From Allobosea caraganae (GTDB taxonomy: Bacteria; Pseudomonadota; Alphaproteobacteria; Rhizobiales; Beijerinckiaceae): a stretch of DNA of 64,000 bases. The position numbers and the translations under genes are program-made. The DNA is taken from positions 1 to 64,000 of the forward strand of contig NZ_QQTO01000016.1 of NCBI RefSeq assembly GCF_003351345.1. Reading direction: 5' to 3'. The stretch's first letter is position 1, and every line of letters starts with the position of its first letter. This document shows positions 62,824-64,000 of the stretch, one piece after another. The notes beneath the pieces were generated by a model that ran no database searches, had not been told where the DNA came from, and saw only the letters and a program-made list of their open reading frames with translations.

Positions 62824-64000
62824 TCAAGATCCGATGCGGGGCAGGGGCATGATCGGCGGCACGGGCACGTGCTGGATCTGCGCTCCGATATTCTTGACCG
62901 CCGTGCCGCCGATCTCCACGGTCCCGGTATTGGCCACGATCCTCACGCCGGCATTGGTGATATGGATGCCGTTGGCGCCGCAGCGCAGCACCATGCCGGT
63001 GCTGGTGATGTCGATCCTTGGCGCCAGCGGATCCTCGACTGGGACCTGCAGGTTCCGGGCCTGAACCGCTGCCAGGACAGCACCTGCTGCCGCTGTGACC
63101 GCGCTCAGCAGGGCGCAGCTTTCATACATGTAGATGCCCGCATCCAGGTCGGTCCGGAGGCCATGGGCGTTGTCGGGCTCCGCCTCGTCGGCACCGGCCG
63201 GGCCGAGCTTCTGCGCCGAGGTGACCAGCAGCGTCGCGTTATAGGCAAGGAACGCGCCCATCTGCGCGGCCGTCGCCGCATAGGCCGCGACCTTGTAGGC
63301 CGTGGCCGCGGTCTGGAACGGCAATGAGCCGAGATCCCTGACCTTGAGCGTGATCTTCTCGTTGGCGGAGATGGTGTTCTGGTCGTTCTGGGTCCAGCGG
63401 CCGGCAGTGCCCTTGCTGACCGCACCTTCCCCGCCGATCTCGATGCCCCAGCTCTTGCTCAGCTCGATCTTGCCCGAGATCGAGGTCTCGTAGGCGAGCC
63501 CAATCGAGTGGTCGATCTTGGCGCCGACGGAGACTCCGTAGGAGGAGTTGAAGGAGACGTCTCCCTTGTTCGCGGCGGAGAAGTCGAGGCTCATGCCGCG
63601 CTTGAATTCCTGCTTGTACCAGCCGGTGACGCCCTTCCGCTTCATCTCGACCGCGACGATCTTCCGGTCGACCTCGCCGGGCTTGGCTTTCCCCTCCTTG
63701 ACGCGCTTCTCGTCGTCCTCGCTGGGGTATTCGTAGGTGACCTCGTAGTTCTCGCCGACGATCTCGATCGCCTTCTCGTCCGCGATCACGTTGAACGACT
63801 TGTTGGTGTAGAGATTGATGTCGCGCTTGGTCCAGACGTTGAGCTCGCCATCGCTGTACAGGCCGATGCCGGGCTCGTATTTCTGGTCCATCAGCAGGTC
63901 GGACCCGCGCTCCAGCGGCTTGCCGTCCTGGCCCGTCAGCTTCGGCTCGGGCTTGCCGACGCGCAGGTAGTTGAGGCCGGGCTTGAACTTGCCGGCGTTG
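62824..64000 (-). CDS. Secretion-spike protein C-terminal part (VgrG-like), cut by window end
   Basis: The frame is open without a stop to the window edge, giving 391 residues of the C-terminal part. The first part is a repeated beta region (LNVWTKRDINLYTNKSFNVI), then a long polar helical/beta stretch (EVTYEYPSEDDEKRVKEGKA), then a hydrophobic Ala-rich stretch (VAAYAATAAQMGAFLAYNAT), and a terminal beta segment (CGANGIHITNAGVRIVANTG) as in VgrG gp5-like needles. With the DUF4280 gene it suggests a type VI-like injection spike. The N-terminal gp27/gp5 domains are outside the window. Confidence 0.65.
   Translation of the reverse strand, partial: NAGKFKPGLNYLRVGKPEPKLTGQDGKPLERGSDLLMDQKYEPGIGLYSDGELNVWTKRDINLYTNKSFNVIADEKAIEIVGENYEVTYEYPSEDDEKRVKEGKAKPGEVDRKIVAVEMKRKGVTGWYKQEFKRGMSLDFSAANKGDVSFNSSYGVSVGAKIDHSIGLAYETSISGKIELSKSWGIEIGGEGAVSKGTAGRWTQNDQNTISANEKITLKVRDLGSLPFQTAATAYKVAAYAATAAQMGAFLAYNATLLVTSAQKLGPAGADEAEPDNAHGLRTDLDAGIYMYESCALLSAVTAAAGAVLAAVQARNLQVPVEDPLAPRIDITSTGMVLRCGANGIHITNAGVRIVANTGTVEIGGTAVKNIGAQIQHVPVPPIMPLPRIGS

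Overview
The window is a high-GC, densely packed stretch of ordinary chromosome from an alphaproteobacterium. The gene set (Ffh, bS16, RimM, TrmD, bL19, LeuB/C/D, DapF-MtaB, CarB-GreA, an lrp-trxB-lsrB-like block, many small Hyphomicrobiales-type hypotheticals) points to the order Hyphomicrobiales. The overall style fits Bosea or a close relative, but that genus is an inference from memory of gene content and was not tested by a search. No rRNA, tRNA, CRISPR array or prophage was recognised. The only transposase is the first few codons of an IS5-type element at the left edge.

Layout. 0-9 kb: GNAT enzyme, alpha/beta hydrolase, a DapB-like reductase, a chemoreceptor, a RecD-like helicase, a small DnaB-core ATPase, and an ECF sigma/anti-sigma pair divergent from a DUF4394 protein. 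9-14 kb: leuD, a LysE exporter, a metallopeptidase, leuC and rplS, all on the minus strand. 14-27 kb: SDR enzyme, divergent EF-G paralog, FadD, sulfite-oxidase-like enzyme, dapF-mtaB, MBL hydrolase, NUDIX. 27.9-32 kb: ffh-rpsP-rimM-HAD-trmD. 32-38 kb: aminotransferase, transglutaminase, and a run of very small basic or membrane proteins. 38-48 kb: mostly single genes separated by palindromic repeats (Bug receptor, PQQ-type dehydrogenase, MltB-like transglycosylase, RidA, leuB, MsrP, Ogt). 47.9-51.9 kb: a probable AbcR-type sRNA, an LsrB-like LysR regulator, trxB, an ELM1-family protein and an Lrp regulator. 52-57 kb: two tandem secreted paralogs, greA, carB. 57-62 kb: MFS pump with a divergent ArsR regulator, GtrA, a methyltransferase, PilZ, Cfa. 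62.4-64 kb: a PAAR-like DUF4280 protein and the C-terminal part of a secretion-spike protein that runs off the window.

The core genes form a translation/RNA-modification block and pieces of the leucine, lysine and pyrimidine pathways. The block ffh-rpsP-rimM-trmD-rplS-leuCDB, often contiguous in rhizobia, is broken up here: rplS/leuC/leuD lie about 18 kb from trmD, and leuB is 12.5 kb beyond it.

The most striking non-coding content is at least seven families of intergenic palindromic repeats (called A to G below). They mostly sit at gene ends. Family F has two copies whose stems differ by compensatory base-pair changes, and one family A copy supplies the last codons of trmD. Other points of interest are a probable AbcR-like sRNA beside the LsrB-like regulator, a paired dyad operator between the ArsR regulator and its MFS target, and three enzymes that lack a canonical catalytic residue (DapB-like, EF-G-like, rhodanese-like).
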